Origin: Neurospora tetrasperma FGSC 2508
Taxonomy: Eukaryota > Ascomycota > Sordariomycetes > Sordariales > Sordariaceae
DNA length: 64,000 nucleotides
Assembly: GCF_000213175.1 (NCBI RefSeq)
Contig: NW_009799100.1
Coordinates: 5,242,345-5,306,344, forward strand
Direction of reading: 5' to 3'
A program made the translations under genes and the position numbers. Shown in pieces: positions 22,940 to 33,755 of the stretch (the stretch's first letter is position 1; the number at the start of each line of letters is the position of its first letter). The notes under the pieces were generated by a model. The model saw only the letters and a program-made list of their open reading frames with translations, searched no databases and was not told the DNA's origin.

Positions 22940-25900
22940 ATGGCTACCTTCAGAACCAATGTCCTCCGCAATGGCGAATGGGTCACCGAGACAGTCAGCA
23001 TTCAGACCATTCTCAAGGCAAAGCCTGCGCAAGGTCCAAAGAGAGTAGAGCAGACTGAAACTCCAGTATGCGGACTACTCACAAGGACCATGGCGGATAG
23101 CCAGATGGTGAAGTCGGTGCTGCCCGTAAGGCTCAGATCGCCTCATCACAACGATGTTGCCTTTATAGGCGTAAGTTGTTGAAACCTGAATGTTCTAGAC
23201 TTCGGTTGACGGTACTGACCTGTTCCCCAGCATCGTTCTGTCCAAATCCGCGAATTTCAAAGCAACGGCCAGTTCCGAGACATACTCTTCCGCAGATTCC
23301 CACACAATATTCGCAACGCCTGTGTGGTTGGCTCTTTCGATATTCCGGATGGCGTCGACGACCTCAATCCTGCCATGGACATTGAAACCCCCGTGAAAAT
23401 GGAGGACCAGGACGTACACTCGTCGCCCCCGTCTGGTTCGACGTCTCAGCTGCCGCCCCAGTTGCTTGCACTGGCCATGGAAAATGCCGATGTCGTCTTC
23501 CTCTGGATTGGCCCAGGGGTCGACGGCGGCCGACCTGAGTTTTACAGTTCTACCCAATTCTTGTTTAGACGGCCTCCACAATTTCTGAACGGCAATTTCG
23601 GAGCCCACATGGCTGTAGATCCAAGCTCGCGTTACATGGCCTTGAGTAGCTATCACGGTCTCTTTGCCGTAGGTGAGCTCGAGTCTCTCGCCAATTTCAC
23701 TCAACCACAAGACGAAAACACTGTGGAGATAGTCAAGAGCTGGCGATTGCGGAGCGTTCAAGGCGTCATACAAAGCCTCACTTTTCTGTACCCACGGCCA
23801 GAAGATAAAGATCACATCATCCTTCTGCTCATTGTCGTCAACAATGGCAAATCACGAATGGTTATTTACGAATGGACGTTGGGGGATGACCTTGCGACTG
23901 TCTTTGCCGAAGAGAAGCGTGGCCATCGATTGCCAGTCGAAAACCAAATGCCTCAACTTCTCATTCCCTTGACCGTCGGATCAGCTTTCATTGCCATCTC
24001 TCCAGAACAGGTTGCTGTGTGCACCGAATGCTTGCACGGCCCGCCCAGATTCGATACTTTGGAACTTGAGGCACCTCCGAAGAGCCCAAATTACTATGGT
24101 ACTGGAAAACCGTTGTGGACAGCCTGGGATAGGCCATATAGATTGCCACGTTATCTCAAAGGCAAAGACTGCTTATACCTTGCCAGAGAGGACGGCATTG
24201 TTGTCTACATCGAAGTCGATGAAGATCATGCATTGGAGCGTTCGACCTTCATTGATGCCTTCAAATGCAATATATCGTCGGCATTCGCCTACTTGTTTGA
24301 TCAGTATGCAGATGTTCTCGTGCTGGGCAGCGATAACGGCACGGGGAGTGTTTGGAAGGTTTGCAGAATCAGCCTCGCCTTTGGTGTCTTTGACTGACGT
24401 TATTTTAGATCCCCCCACGAGACCACCCATTGCGGATAGGCACCTTACCTAGTGGTGCCCCCACCCTAGATTTCGCGACGACTGATAGTCCCTCTTCAGG
24501 AGAGAAGGCCCCTGACTCCTTTGGAACGAGCATTGCACCGTCGAATGACGGGCAGCTTAGAGCACCTGACAGGATATTTGCAGCCTCTGGTCATGGACTG
24601 ACAGGTTGTATCACTGAATACCGGCATGGACTTAGAGCAGACATTGGATTGGAGCTCGAGCTTGAGGAGGGGCTGAAACAAGCCTGGCTTCTTAACTTCT
24701 CCAATACACATGGGCGTTACGACCTGCTGTGGACTACCCCTACTCGGTCAAAGGTTTGGCAACTGCCAGATGATTTTTCAGAATTAACAGATCCGGAACC
24801 CGACCAGGTCCTCTACGACTTGTCTTCGCCCACTTTGGCTGTGGCGCAGGTAAATGGGGTTACTGTCCAAGTGACCACCGCCTCAATCACACTCTTCAAG
24901 AACGAGGCCCAGTCTCGTACAGACGAGTGGTACGAAGCTCCCAAGCCCACGGGTATGAGTTATACTAACAACATTGCAGGACCCGATTGTCTTTTGACAA
25001 GCTTCTACCGGATCAGCCGCAGGTATCAGTGTCGGACGCTTACGTTACGAATGACTGGATCACTGTCTCAACGCATGTTGGGCCGCAGTTCAGAATTTAC
25101 AGTTTCAAGTTCTATGGGACAGCAGTTGTTTCTCAAATCCAGTTCGACGTACCTGGGGACGTGACTTCGCTACATCACAGCCAAAACCTTGGGATCATTG
25201 TCGGTCTTTGGAAGGACGGACGTCCATATTTGCTCATCCGCACCCCAACGACTGAAACCGACACACAAGATATTGAGGAAATTGATATTACAGAACGTAA
25301 GGTTGACCCAGCACATCTGGGCCAGCTCAATCCCATACTGCCTCCTGCTTTGGTTTCCACTATACTGATGTGTTGATAGGACTTGTGACATCGGCTGGAT
25401 TTAGCGGATATCGAGATGGCGTGCCTCTCAAAGCAATCGGGAGCATAGCTTCTGTCAATAACGCGATACTTCTAGGAACCAGAGGCGGAGAGCTCATTCA
25501 CATTTCGAAAGAGTGGAAAGGTTCTACAATGGCCTACTACCAGCAACTCGGACTAACCGCGGTGAACGTGACTGCGGCCCGACATTGTCAGACCGCGAGA
25601 CCGAGAGTGCTGGTCTCCTGTGATCAAGTCCTGATTGAAGTACAACTCGATGAGCATGGGCCGAATGGCTCTGTCCATGACTTGGCAAAACACCGTGTTA
25701 TGCCTGTCAACGCAGGCGATCTGGGTGCTCCTCTACCACTCGTAGAGTACGGCGTGGCAATCGATATTCCGTGCGTGAGTGAAGGATTTACCCCGATTCT
25801 CATGCTGGCGGGGTCGAGTGCAATCATCGCCGAGCTACACCAGGAGCCTGGTCCAGCTCATCGATATATCACGATTGGGAAGACACCAGTCAAGACGTTT

Positions 25901-27136
25901 TTCTCACCCAACCTGCGTTGCCTGGTGGTCGGTGTCAATGAGGAGGGAACCAAGTCGACGCTGATGTTCATGGATCCTGACACGGGAAAGGACATTGGGA
26001 GACCGATCCACAAAGCAGGAACTCCTGTTCAGTATATTGTTGGGCTGGGTAAACCTGACGACCGAATTTATGGTCTGGCCGAGTGGGAGTACAAGAAGAA
26101 TAACGGGACGTGGCGCTATCTCCTTGTTGGTACCAAACAAGGCCAGCTCATTATCGTGTCGACGGAAAAGGAGCCATTGAACGGGGACCACTCACCTTCG
26201 ATAAAATACTGGACACGATTTAAGAAAAACTGCGATGGACCGGTCTACTCAGTGATAGGACATGAGGAGAGCGTGATCTATTGCGTCGACCAAGTACTCC
26301 ACTGGGATGTGCTGGACCCTGTCGAGAAGAAGCTGAAACCACGCAAAGTGTTTGACTTGGGCTCGTTGGCTCTGGAGCTTCACATCTCCGAGACTAAGCT
26401 CCTCGCTTTGACGTGGGACGATTCGCTCCAGATGATCGATCCGGCGCTTGACGACGTCATTGAGAACTCTGCAACACTCGAGTTCCACGATCCTCGCAAC
26501 GTTGTACCAATGTCGTCGATGCAAATTGGAAGCAACGTATTCCTGGTTGCTGATAAAGACCGTGGTGTGGCCGGTCTTTGGCAATGGTCCAGAACACCAG
26601 GGACCCATAACTGGGCTGAGTTCAGGGTGCTCTTCGAAGGGACGCTTCCTGTTAGTATCAGGAAGTTCCGGCGCGGCAGGACACGGCCAACATGGGAGCA
26701 AGGAGCCTGGAACGCACCCAAGTACGGTCGGCTCATCAGCACACCGAACGATGCCGAGATAATGGGAATAGCGATGGACGGCACCATGTATCACTTTACG
26801 CTACTTGATCAGCACGCGTTGCGTCTGTTGCGATTCATTGTCAATTTGTATAACCTCAGGGGGAGGAGAGACGAGGAAAAGCTGCTGCATGCGGAGCCGA
26901 ACCTGGGGTACACTGAGCCGTTGCATGTGGATGGTGATCTGCTGAAAACACTCTTGGATGCGGAAGTGTTGCAAGAGCTGATCAATACGGAGGAGCTGTT
27001 GGCACGGTTCAAGAGCCTGTTGGATAAGTTGGATGGGGGCATACACACTGCTGAGTGGATGGGCGAGGGCACTGCGGACCAGTATTTTGAGCTGGGGTAT
27101 AACGTGTTGATGTATTATCTTAGGCAAGTCTATTGA
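22940..27136 (+). CDS. Large MMS1_N/DDB1-like beta-propeller protein
   Basis: Exons 22940..23170, 23231..24358, 24409..24929, 24980..25296 and 25380..27136 join in frame to 1317 residues. The fold looks like the DDB1/CPSF160/Rse1 superfamily with an MMS1 N-terminal domain. Supporting blocks are GKPLWTAWDRPYR with CLYLAREDGIVVYIEVDE (about residue 370-410), repeated propeller-strand phrases (VLVLGSDNGTGSVWK, LGTRGGELIHIS, VGTKQGQLIIVS), and a helical C-terminus (LLKTLLDAEVLQELINTEEL). The intron-3 donor (GTACGA at 24930) was chosen because it alone keeps the frame to TRLSFDKLLPDQ. Intron 2 has an atypical GTTTGC donor. DDB1 relatives act in ubiquitin ligases and RNA processing. This one is not clearly DDB1, Cft1 or Rse1, so its role is unassigned. 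Confidence 0.72.
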
Positions 27137-28197
27137 GTGCTTGGGATTCTGAGGGGAAGGAAGGTAATAAACGAACATTTGATCTACTACTGGTCTAAAG
27201 GCTCTCTTGAGAAATGCCTTGGTGGCCTTGCTACAGTATAGACGAGTGGATAAACAACATCATTAGCAATATATGGTTAGTGAAATGCCCATGGCAAGGT
27301 GAGGGAGTTGGCCTGCCCCCCTTGGATGGAATATGGTACAAAATACACCAAAGTGGTAGGAAGTAAACACAGAAATTAGCCCAGCAAGTGTCCCACCTGT
27401 GGTTTATGCCCAGTGCGACCAGTTGCCCCGCATTCTGCACTAACAAGTCGGTCACTGTACACAGGAGTGCAGGAGCTTTTGCACCACTGCTCTGTATCTC
27501 AGGCTGTCTTGACTGCTGTCTAGTCTCCAACCGTCTGTGCAGTCAAAGGTCTGGTCATAGCGACACCTCCTGGCTCTGGCCAAAAAAAGTTTCGAGTGGC
27601 GATCCTTGTCTGGATTTTTTTCTACTGAATCGAGACTCCTTTGACTTTGTAACTTCGACTACTTGGTATTGAGTCAGAAAACGGGACATGATTGCCGTTT
27701 TTGACCGTAAAAGGAGACAATACCAAACACTTGATACAGGCTGAAAGAAAGTGGTGCAAAGCAGAGAGTAGTGTGTAAGTACAGGTACTGAGATAGGTAC
27801 GTACCCGACTTCTAGCAACAAACCAGAGCGGGATTCGACACAAAGAACAACGAAAAAAAAAGATCCACGGTGCTAAGTACCTACCATCGATCCACTCTGC
27901 AGCACCACCACCACCGAAAAGTGACAAGCCCTATCCCGTCGACAAGGGGGGACCTACAGCACCAAAAAAAGTACGCCGCCTGCCATTCTTTAGCAGCCAG
28001 CCATATCGCATATAACGGCCCAGTAGCCCCAGTCGGCCGCCCCACGAACCCACCACCAGAACCACCTAACGAGCAACGAGGTCTTCACCCGGACTTCGAC
28101 TTTCGTCACAAGGAGAGAAGGAGAGCCCATCAGGATCCTCTCCCCACCCATCCTACGGTATTCCCCGGTCGACTACCAACAGTCCAGTTAGCCCAAC
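27137..28197. other. Intergenic: MMS1_N 3' flank and eIF5B promoter/leader
   Basis: No convincing coding sequence. TAGGTACGTACC-type motifs occur near 27790-27805. The last 250 bp are probably the eIF5B leader. Confidence 0.5.
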
Positions 28198-31100
28198 ATG
28201 GCGCCCAAGAAGAAGGGAAACAAGAAGGCCAACGATGACTGGGAGGCCGAGCTGGGCGAGTCCATCGCCCCCGTCAACAATGGCGCCGCCGCCGATGCTG
28301 GTGCCGCCGCCTCTCCCGCTGCCGCCGATGACGAGGCCGCTTCCGGTGGTGGCGGTCTGATGGAGAGAATGCGCAAGGCCAAGGAGAAGCGCAAGAAGAA
28401 GGGTCTTGCCGACGACTGGGAGGCCGAGCTGGGCGAGGACGCTCCTGGCGCCGAGAAGCCCGCTGCCGCCGAGCCCGTCCCCGATCTGTCGGCCAAGGTC
28501 GCCGAGGAGGCCAACCTCGACGACGAGTTCGCTCTCCCCGACAAGAAGGGCAAGGGTGGCAAGGGCAAGCAGCAGCAGCAGCAGCAACAGAAGGCTGCTC
28601 CCGCCGCCGCCGCCGCCGCCAAGAAGGATGAGGATGCTGCCGATGAGGATGGCCCTAGGGTGTTGACCAAGGCCGAGAAGGAGAAGCTCAAGAAGGAGCG
28701 TGAGAAGCAGCGCAAGAAGGAGCAGGTGAGTACCCAGTCATCATCACTATTACCCACTAGTGACTACACATATATCAGAACGAATTGAAGACTAACAACA
28801 ACTTCTTGCACACTACACAGGCTGCTGCTAAGAAGAAGGGTACCACACCCGCCGCCGCCGCCAAGGCCGAGCCCGCGAAGGAGGAGAAGAAGGCCGAAAC
28901 CCCCAGCCCCGCCTCGACCCCCGCTTCCACTCCCGCCCCCGAAGCCGCCGGTGGCAAGAAGAAGAAGCTCCCCGCCCACCTGCTCGCCCTCCAGAAGCAG
29001 CAGGAGGAACTGCGCCGTCGCCAAGAGGAGGAGGCTAGGCTCCTCGCTGAGGAAAAGGCCAGGATAGAGGAGGAGGAGCGCGCCGCTGCCGAGGAGGCCA
29101 AGCGCAAGGAGGAGGAGCGCGCCCGCAAGAAGGAGAAGGAGAAGCAGAGGATCGAGCAGCTCAAGAAGGAGGGCAAGTTCATGACCAAGGCCCAGAAGGA
29201 AGAGAAGGCCCGCAACGAGAGGAAGCTGCAGCAGATGTTGGCGGCCGGTATCAAGGTCAACGCGCTCGAGGGTGAAGAGTCCAAGAAGAAGCCTGTCTAC
29301 GACGATAAGAAGAAGAGGGCTGCTAACAAGAAGGTGAGTCTGTCCGGAATTTTTATTACAATTATGGTCTACTATGGACGGCGCTAACCAGTCTGCTTGC
29401 TACAGAAGGACGAGGAAAAGGCTCTCGCCGAGGCCGCTGAGCGCGCAAGACTCGCCGCTGAGGCTCTGGCCAAGGAGCAAGAGGAGAAGGCCCGCATCGA
29501 GCGCGAGAAGGCCGAGAAGGAGGCTGCTGCCAAGGCTGAGGCCGCCAAGGCCGCCGCTGAGGACAGCGTCGACGAGGACTGGGAGGCCGCTGTTGCCTCT
29601 GACAAGGAGGATGTCAAGGACAGCTGGGACGCCGACTCCGACGAGGAGGAGGAGACCAAGAAGGAGGCTCCTAAGCCTGCTGCGGCCAACGGCAAGGCTC
29701 AGGCCAAGAAGGAGGAGTCCGAGTCCGAGTCCGAGTCTGAGGAGGAATCTGAAGAGGAATCTTCTGAAGACGAGGAGGCTACCGCCAGGGAACTGGAGGA
29801 GGCCCGGAGGAAGAAGGAGGCTGCCGAGCGTCGCGAGAAGGCTCACCAGGCCGCTCTGGCTGCTAGGTCTGCGGACAACCTTCGCTCTCCCATTTGCTGT
29901 ATTCTTGGTCACGTCGATACTGGTAAGACGAAGCTGCTCGACAAGATTCGTCAGACCAACGTCCAGGAGGGCGAAGCTGGTGGTATCACTCAGCAGATTG
30001 GTGCCACTTACTTCCCCGTTGAGGCCATCAAGCAGAAGACGCAGGTTGTCAACAGGGACGGCAAGTTCGAGTTCAAGGTTCCCGGTCTTCTTATCATCGA
30101 TACCCCCGGTCACGAGTCTTTCTCCAACTTGCGTTCGCGTGGTTCCTCGCTCTGCAACATCGCCATCTTGGTTGTCGATATCATGCACGGTCTCGAGCCT
30201 CAGACTCTGGAGTCCATGAGACTCCTCCGTGAGAGGAAGACGCCCTTCATCGTCGCTCTCAACAAGATCGATCGTCTTTACGGCTGGAAGAAGATCGAGA
30301 ACAACGGCTTCCAGGAGTCGTTGGCCCTCCAGAACAAGGCTGTCCAGAACGAGTTCAAGAACCGTCTCGAGCAGACCAAGCTCGCCTTCGCCGAGCAGGG
30401 TTTCAACTCGGAGCTCTTCTACCAGAACAAGTCCATGGCCAAATTCGTCTCCTTGGTCCCCACCTCTGCCCACACCGGTGAGGGTATCCCCGACATGCTG
30501 AAGCTCATTGTTCAACTCACCCAGGAGCGCATGGTTGGCTCTCTCATGTACCTCTCCGAGGTCCAGGCTACCGTTCTCGAAGTCAAGGCCATTGAGGGTT
30601 TCGGTATGACCATCGATGTCATTCTCACCAACGGTATCCTCAGGGAAGGCGACCGCATTATCCTATGTGGTACAGAAGGCGTCATCAAAACCAATATCAG
30701 AGCCCTGCTCACGCCCGCGCCGCTCAGGGAACTGCGCCTCAAGTCGCAGTACGTTCACAATAAGGAAGTCAAGGCCGCTTTGGGTGTCAAGATCTCCGCC
30801 CCTGGCCTCGAGGGTGCCATTGCCGGTTCCCGTCTGCTAGTCGTCGGCCCCGATGATGACGAGGACGATCTCGAGGACGAGGTCGAGGCCGATCTCGCCT
30901 CGCTCTTCAGCCGTGTCGAAAAGTCCGGCCGCGGTGTCTCCGTCCAGGCCTCCACCCTTGGTTCGCTCGAGGCCTTGCTCGACTTCCTCAAGGAGTGCAA
31001 GATCCCCGTCGCCAACGTCGGTATCGGTCCCGTCTACAAGCGCGATGTCATGCAGTGCGGTATCATGTTGGAGAAGGCTCCCGATTATGCCGTCATGCTT

Positions 31101-31745
31101 TGCTTCGACGTTAAGGTCGACAAGGAAGCGCAGGAGTATGCCGACCAGCAGGGCGTCAAGATCTTCACTGCCGACATTATCTACCACTTGTTCGACTCGT
31201 TCACCAAGCACATGGATGAGCTGCTCGAGAAGAAGAAGGAGGAGTCCAAGCTCCTCGCTGTCTTCCCTTGCGTGCTCTCTCCCGTTGCCGTCTTCAACAA
31301 GTCTGGTCCCATTGTTATCGGTGTCGATGTCGTTGAGGGTCAGCTGAAGATCAACACGCCCATTTCCGCCGTCAAGACGAACCCCGTTACTGGCGCTAGG
31401 GAGGTCATCGATCTCGGTAGAGTGTATGTTTTTATCTTCCACCTTATTGTCCTCTCCATCCATGACGTGATCACTAATTACTTAATGCAAATCTCTAGTA
31501 CCTCCATCGAGCGCGACCACAAGCAGATCCCCGTCTGCAAAAAGGGTCAACCTTCCGTTGCCATCAAGATCGAAATGGGCGGCAACCAGCCCACGTACGG
31601 CCGCCATCTCGAGGAGAAGGACATGCTCTACTCCAAGATCTCGCGTGCCTCGATCAACTGCCTCAAGGAGTTTTACCGCAAAGACGTGACCAACGATGAG
31701 TGGCAGCTGATTATCAAGTTGAAGCCCATGTTTGACATTGCTTAA
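28198..31745 (+). CDS. FUN12: Translation initiation factor eIF5B (GTPase)
   Basis: Exons 28198..28725, 28821..29333, 29406..31423 and 31499..31745 join to 1101 residues. eIF5B (bacterial IF2 orthologue) uses GTP to join the 60S subunit to the initiation complex. The N-terminal 490 residues are highly charged Lys/Glu/Ala low complexity with a Q7 run and two copies of DDWEAELGE (near residues 13 and 73). The GTPase domain starts near residue 508: G1 GHVDTGKT, G3 DTPGHE, G4 [10 protein letters not shown]5 [10 protein letters not shown]. Domains II-IV follow ([40 protein letters not shown]), ending [15 protein letters not shown]. The last intron (31424..31498) is 75 bp, stop-free and frame-neutral. 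Its removal gives [12 protein letters not shown], the family sequence, so splicing is expected. Confidence 0.96.
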
Positions 31746-33560
31746 ACCAACAACCACTGTCTAAGTGGTAGGTAAGTAGGTCAGAGGTGGGAGGGTGTGT
31801 GGAGATGTTGAGGGGGTAGTAAAGCAACCAGAAAGATGGATGGATGGGAATCTTATCATCATCATCATAGTCAAAAGGCATACATGGACATGGACATGGA
31901 CATGGATAAAAATGAGAATTAGTCGAGAGAACGGAGAGAATGGAGAATGAGTGATGCCATATGGATGGTGAAGGGGGAGGAATAGGAATAGGAATAGGCA
32001 AGGAAGGGAATGGAATGGAAACACTAAAATTACTGCATTTGCTGGTTGGTGTGTGTGGTCTTTGGGAAGGAGGGGAATCTAGTATGTCTGTCTGTATGTA
32101 CGTTTATGAACTTGTTTTTTTTTCTTAGTTGCACTAGGTATCATAAAAGGATTATTGATTTGTTGGGTTAGTGGTTACTGTACTGGTATTTGTTCGTTTA
32201 TATCGTCGTCGTCGTCGTAGTCGTCGTCGTTATTGTCGTCGTTGTTCTCGTCGTTGTCCGGAGATGTCTCATTTTGATGGGACCGGTCTGGCGGTAGTGA
32301 AGTCTAGTTAGTTTGATGAAACCGATTTGACGGTAAGTAGTGAAAGTCCAGCATACCTAGGTAGTTTAATGAAGGTGAACTCAGTCAGTTGTGGCAAGCA
32401 CTAGGTATGCAGCGATTTCTCTTGTCCTTTTTGTTCAGTCACTCCAGAATGTATTGTCGTTATCATAATGTCTTAGCATCTCACCTCCTCCTGCAATCCG
32501 ATCCAATTTTTAGCAACGTCTCATGCCGTATCATGTCATGTCATGTTATGACGGACGGACGGACGGACGGATGAATACCACCAACGCGGCGGCATAGCAT
32601 CAATATGATATGCCTGCCCCATCTTTGCTTGCTTGTTTTCTTGCTTACTTGCTTGCTAGCTATTGGAAAAAGGAACAAGCTGTTGGAAAGCTTGTTGTGT
32701 GATTCGATAGATGATTCCAGCTCTGTCTTCACCTCTCTTTTCACTTCTCTCCTTACCTCCCCCCCCCTTTTTTTCCTTTTTTTTTTTTTTTTTTCCAACC
32801 GCTTACTATTAACCTAGATTTCTTTCGAAAGACGCTCAGAATATAGTATAATCAACCACAAAACTACAAGCAAGGCCTTTTGTTGAAAAGAAGATATGCA
32901 GATCAGAGTATCATCTGTTAACACGAAATTTATACAGAGAAGAACAAACGATACGACAGAATGATACTACATGTTAAGGGATAGCCCCGGAATCTACACT
33001 GTAACCAAATAAAAGCTATAGAAGAACTGAAAATAAAGCCTGCGTGGTGTCTTGTTCATCATTTGTTTTCTCTGTTGTTTTCGACGCGGAAATATAGCGA
33101 GAGCTTGCACGTTCGGATGGGTGAGGGCCAGAAAAAGAACCGTACCACATGCCAAAGAAATTCGGTTATGGAGTGCAATGCAGTGGTCATAAAACGGACA
33201 TTTCTCTTTAAAATTCTTTTCCTTCTATAAAAAGCTGTATCAAAAAGAAACTTTTATTTCCATCTTTTTCGTCCTCCCCTTCTTACCCATCAAAGTGCGT
33301 GAAATCAACCATCATAACAAGAGAGAAAAAAGAAAAAACACACATAAAACCTATATGAACACCATAAAAAGTCTCTGAAGTTCCAAATTGAATTGGTTAT
33401 GACATCAAACATAATGTAAACGTGAACGTGAATATGAATGTGTGTGTGAAAGTATGAGTGGGTATGTGTAGTTGGGTATGCTGGTCTTTTCTCTTCTTTC
33501 ATCATTAACAAGCTTGCCTTTTCTCTTCTTGGAGTAGGCATAACATGTCATTATCTCATT
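31746..33560. other. Intergenic between converging eIF5B and hsp88
   Basis: About 1.8 kb of 3' flank, long for two converging genes in a fungus. Contains simple repeats: ACATGG units near 31882-31906, CGT runs near 32203-32240, ACGG units near 32550-32570, and a T-run near 32777-32795. No coding sequence is recognised. Confidence 0.5.
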
Positions 33561-33755
33561 TCAATCCACCTCCGTCATATCCATCTTGTTCGCCTTCTCG
33601 GCCTCCGTCGACTCCGCGGCAGGCCTGGGCGATTCGTCGTGATCTGACAGCGTCTGATCATCGACTTCCGACGCGGGGGTCGGTGCCCCCGACGCTGAGT
33701 CCGACTCTGACTTCATGGCATTTTCCTCCTGCTTCTGCTTCGAGTCTACAACTTT

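Noticed and set aside
29400-30515. 371-codon minus-strand open frame rich in Leu and Gly
   Set aside because: Antisense of the eIF5B low-complexity and GTPase region.
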